In this document: positions 6,029 to 7,307 of the stretch, one piece after another | Layout: every line of letters starts with the position of its first letter | Numbering within the stretch: position 1 is the stretch's first letter | Origin: Mogibacterium sp. | Lineage (GTDB): Bacteria > Bacillota_A > Clostridia > Peptostreptococcales > Anaerovoracaceae | Reading direction: 5' to 3' | Assembly: GCA_017469325.1 (NCBI GenBank) | Contig: JAFUGO010000108.1 | Span: 1-7,307 of the forward strand | DNA length: 7,307 nt | Made by a program: the position numbers and the translations under genes | Notes under the pieces: model-generated | The model's database searches: none | Told to the model about the DNA's origin: nothing | Seen by the model: only the letters and a program-made list of their open reading frames with translations

Positions 6029-6970
6029 TCAGAATGTCGCGACCTCAGGTTCGCAGGCTTCGCATCTGTCAAGTTTCTTTATGTAGAGTACCGGGCCTTT
6101 CTCCTTGTAGGCTTCGGTATATTCGCAGCGCACCTTGGCTGTTATCTCTATCCAGTCTCCCACCGAGAGCTTCTCGGATCCGGAGTAGTATGCCAGGAGT
6201 CCCGCAAACTGTATGTCGGCCTCGCAGCACGTCATCACGTGTCTTCCGAAGGCGAACTGTCCTTCCGGAAGCTCATCCGACAGCGCTACCCTTCCTTTTA
6301 TAATGAAGGTCTTGCCGTCATAATCGTCTTCGTTCTCGTTGATGTCTCTGTACCACTCCGCGTACCACTCGTCCTCGATCTTTATCTTTGATGCCTTCAT
6401 GTCGTAAGGCAGAGGATCGATGATGTCATCAGGCTCGATGTCGTCCGGGCCGTACTCGTAGACTATCATGTTGCGGCGGTTCGCTATCCTGACCTCCTTG
6501 TGGTAAGGCATCTTGTCGAAGCCCTTCTCACAGCGGTTGAAGACCACCATGTCTGCCGTCTGCATCTTGTTGAAGCAGAGCTGGCGCATATTCTTGTTGT
6601 ACATCATAAAGGTGGTGGTATCGAAGAGCGCCATCTCCTGCGCGATCAGCCAGCCTCTCGGCATAGCCGCGAACAGCTTCTGATTCTCCCACATGCCGTT
6701 CATCTCGACCACGACTCTGTCGAATCCTCCCTGACGGTCCATCCTGCCAAGGTTCACCTCGTTGAGTTCGGCCTCGCTCCTGATGCGTTCCACTCTGACT
6801 CCCGGACCCACGAACTTCTCAGGCTCGTACTGCGCCTCGCCGTTCTCGCATATTAGGAGGAGCGTGCGCCCGTCATCGCCGAATTCGTGATTCTCAAGAG
6901 TTTCCTTTATAAATGTTGTCTTGCCTGCTCCCAGGAATCCCGTGAACAGGTATACCGGAATATCTCTCAT
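6029..6970 (-). CDS. CobW-like P-loop GTPase with YcgQ/TIGR03943-like C-terminal half
   Basis: A 313-residue cytosolic protein. The N-terminal half is a COG0523-type G domain: Walker A GFLGAGKTT (11-19), the hydrophobic strand RVVVEMNG (85-92), and FNRCEK (144-149) at the NKxD position. The usual CxCC metal motif of CobW/ZNG-type chaperones is absent; LICENGEAQYEPEKF (39-53) occupies the corresponding area. The C-terminal half (about 218-313) shows HVMTCCEADIQFAGLLAYY (244-262), GDWIEITAKV and a final CEAC (303-306). This resembles the YcgQ-like TIGR03943 family, found with putative permeases and metal-responsive genes. A role in metal, perhaps zinc, handling is inferred from the family and from the His-rich GTPase just upstream (28-nt gap). 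The ribosome site is weak (AAGAGA), suggesting coupling. It is 21 nt from the lysozyme gene. Confidence 0.85.
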   Translation of the reverse strand: MRDIPVYLFTGFLGAGKTTFIKETLENHEFGDDGRTLLLICENGEAQYEPEKFVGPGVRVERIRSEAELNEVNLGRMDRQGGFDRVVVEMNGMWENQKLFAAMPRGWLIAQEMALFDTTTFMMYNKNMRQLCFNKMQTADMVVFNRCEKGFDKMPYHKEVRIANRRNMIVYEYGPDDIEPDDIIDPLPYDMKASKIKIEDEWYAEWYRDINENEDDYDGKTFIIKGRVALSDELPEGQFAFGRHVMTCCEADIQFAGLLAYYSGSEKLSVGDWIEITAKVRCEYTEAYKEKGPVLYIKKLDRCEACEPEVATF

Positions 6971-6998
6971 TTCTTATCTCTTATATCCGCAGCCCCGC

Positions 6999-7307
6999 CT
7001 ATGCCAGCTTGAAGAGCTGCTGCAGTTTTTCCTTATTTATTCTTGTTCCGATCACGGCTACCATGCCCGTCGCCTCGGCCTCGGTGTCTCTGACCTCGCC
7101 CTCGCCCGGAACGTAGTCAAATTCGAGCCAGCCGCCGTCGGCATTCTCTACGATGCCCTTTGCTCTGAGGATCTCGCCGCACTCATCCAGGCTGTCGATG
7201 ATCTCTTCGAGCTCAGCTCTGGTGTACTTGTTGCTTGTCTGTGCGCCCACTTCATCGAACTCCTCATCTGTATCAGGACCGTGGTGGTGATGGGGATGAG
7301 GATGGGG
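6999..7307 (-). CDS. CobW-family GTPase, C-terminal domain only (5' end outside window)
   Basis: The last 102 residues of a larger protein whose G domain lies beyond position 7307. The fragment opens with PHPHPHHHHG, a His-rich linker typical of COG0523 metallochaperones, then an acidic stretch DTDEEFDE. A CobW C-terminal domain follows: YTRAELEEIIDSLDECGEILRAKG...GGWLEFDYVPGEGE and a closing MVAVIGTRINKEKLQQLFKLA. The GTG at 7250 is an internal valine codon, not a start, because the His-rich part is in the same open frame. Family members insert or buffer metal ions (zinc, cobalt or nickel, depending on subgroup) with GTP hydrolysis. The His-rich stretch suggests zinc or a related divalent metal, but the metal cannot be read from this fragment. 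A second CobW-like gene follows after 28 nt. Confidence 0.9.
   Translation of the reverse strand, partial: PHPHPHHHHGPDTDEEFDEVGAQTSNKYTRAELEEIIDSLDECGEILRAKGIVENADGGWLEFDYVPGEGEVRDTEAEATGMVAVIGTRINKEKLQQLFKLA

Noticed and set aside
5852..6391. Plus-strand open frame spanning the lysozyme start and the GTPase end
   Set aside because: It crosses two well-supported minus-strand genes and their junction, and has no recognisable domain.
6999..7250. An 83-residue protein starting at GTG 7250
   Set aside because: The same frame continues upstream through a His-rich CobW linker to the window edge, so the GTG is internal and the gene is partial.

Overview
The window looks like chromosomal DNA of a Bacillota bacterium, most likely an anaerobic member of class Clostridia. 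The support is strong AGGAG-type ribosome sites at most starts, a YolD-like gene beside a UmuC/UvrX-type Y-family polymerase, a clostridial-style secreted GH25 lysozyme with a surface-protein repeat, and even G+C content. Genus cannot be read from the sequence. Every protein-coding gene I can support lies on the minus strand, so the genes are read from high to low coordinates.

Right-hand block (7307 down to 4511): the C-terminal end of a CobW-family (COG0523) metallochaperone GTPase with a His-rich linker, cut by the window edge. Next is a second CobW-like GTPase that lacks the usual CxCC metal site but carries a C-terminal half resembling the YcgQ/TIGR03943 family. Last is a secreted GH25 muramidase. 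Gaps are 28 and 21 nt, and the block ends in a good rho-independent terminator at 4512-4544. It is probably one transcription unit joining metal handling to a cell-wall hydrolase.

Intergenic region (4197-4573): it holds that terminator, a minus-strand promoter with a perfect extended -10 and a perfect 11-bp inverted repeat overlapping it, a leader hairpin, and a plus-strand stretch of small hairpins ending in a hairpin plus six T. The last of these could be an unannotated small RNA, but no plus-strand promoter is evident.

Left-hand block (4196 down to 1): AraC-family regulator, Y-family DNA polymerase, YolD-like protein, TIGR00300/LOR-SDH-type ornithine cyclodeaminase, and aspartate carbamoyltransferase (pyrB, truncated at position 1). 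Gaps are 15, 9, 16 and 21 nt with no terminator between genes, so this reads as one operon behind the extended -10 promoter. The combination is unusual: a lesion-bypass polymerase module sits between a stress- or nutrient-type regulator and two enzymes of amino-acid and pyrimidine metabolism. Those two enzymes consume ornithine and carbamoyl phosphate, which are the two products of catabolic citrulline cleavage. No LexA-like box was seen at the promoter. I see no clear defence system, CRISPR array, insertion sequence, tRNA or rRNA.
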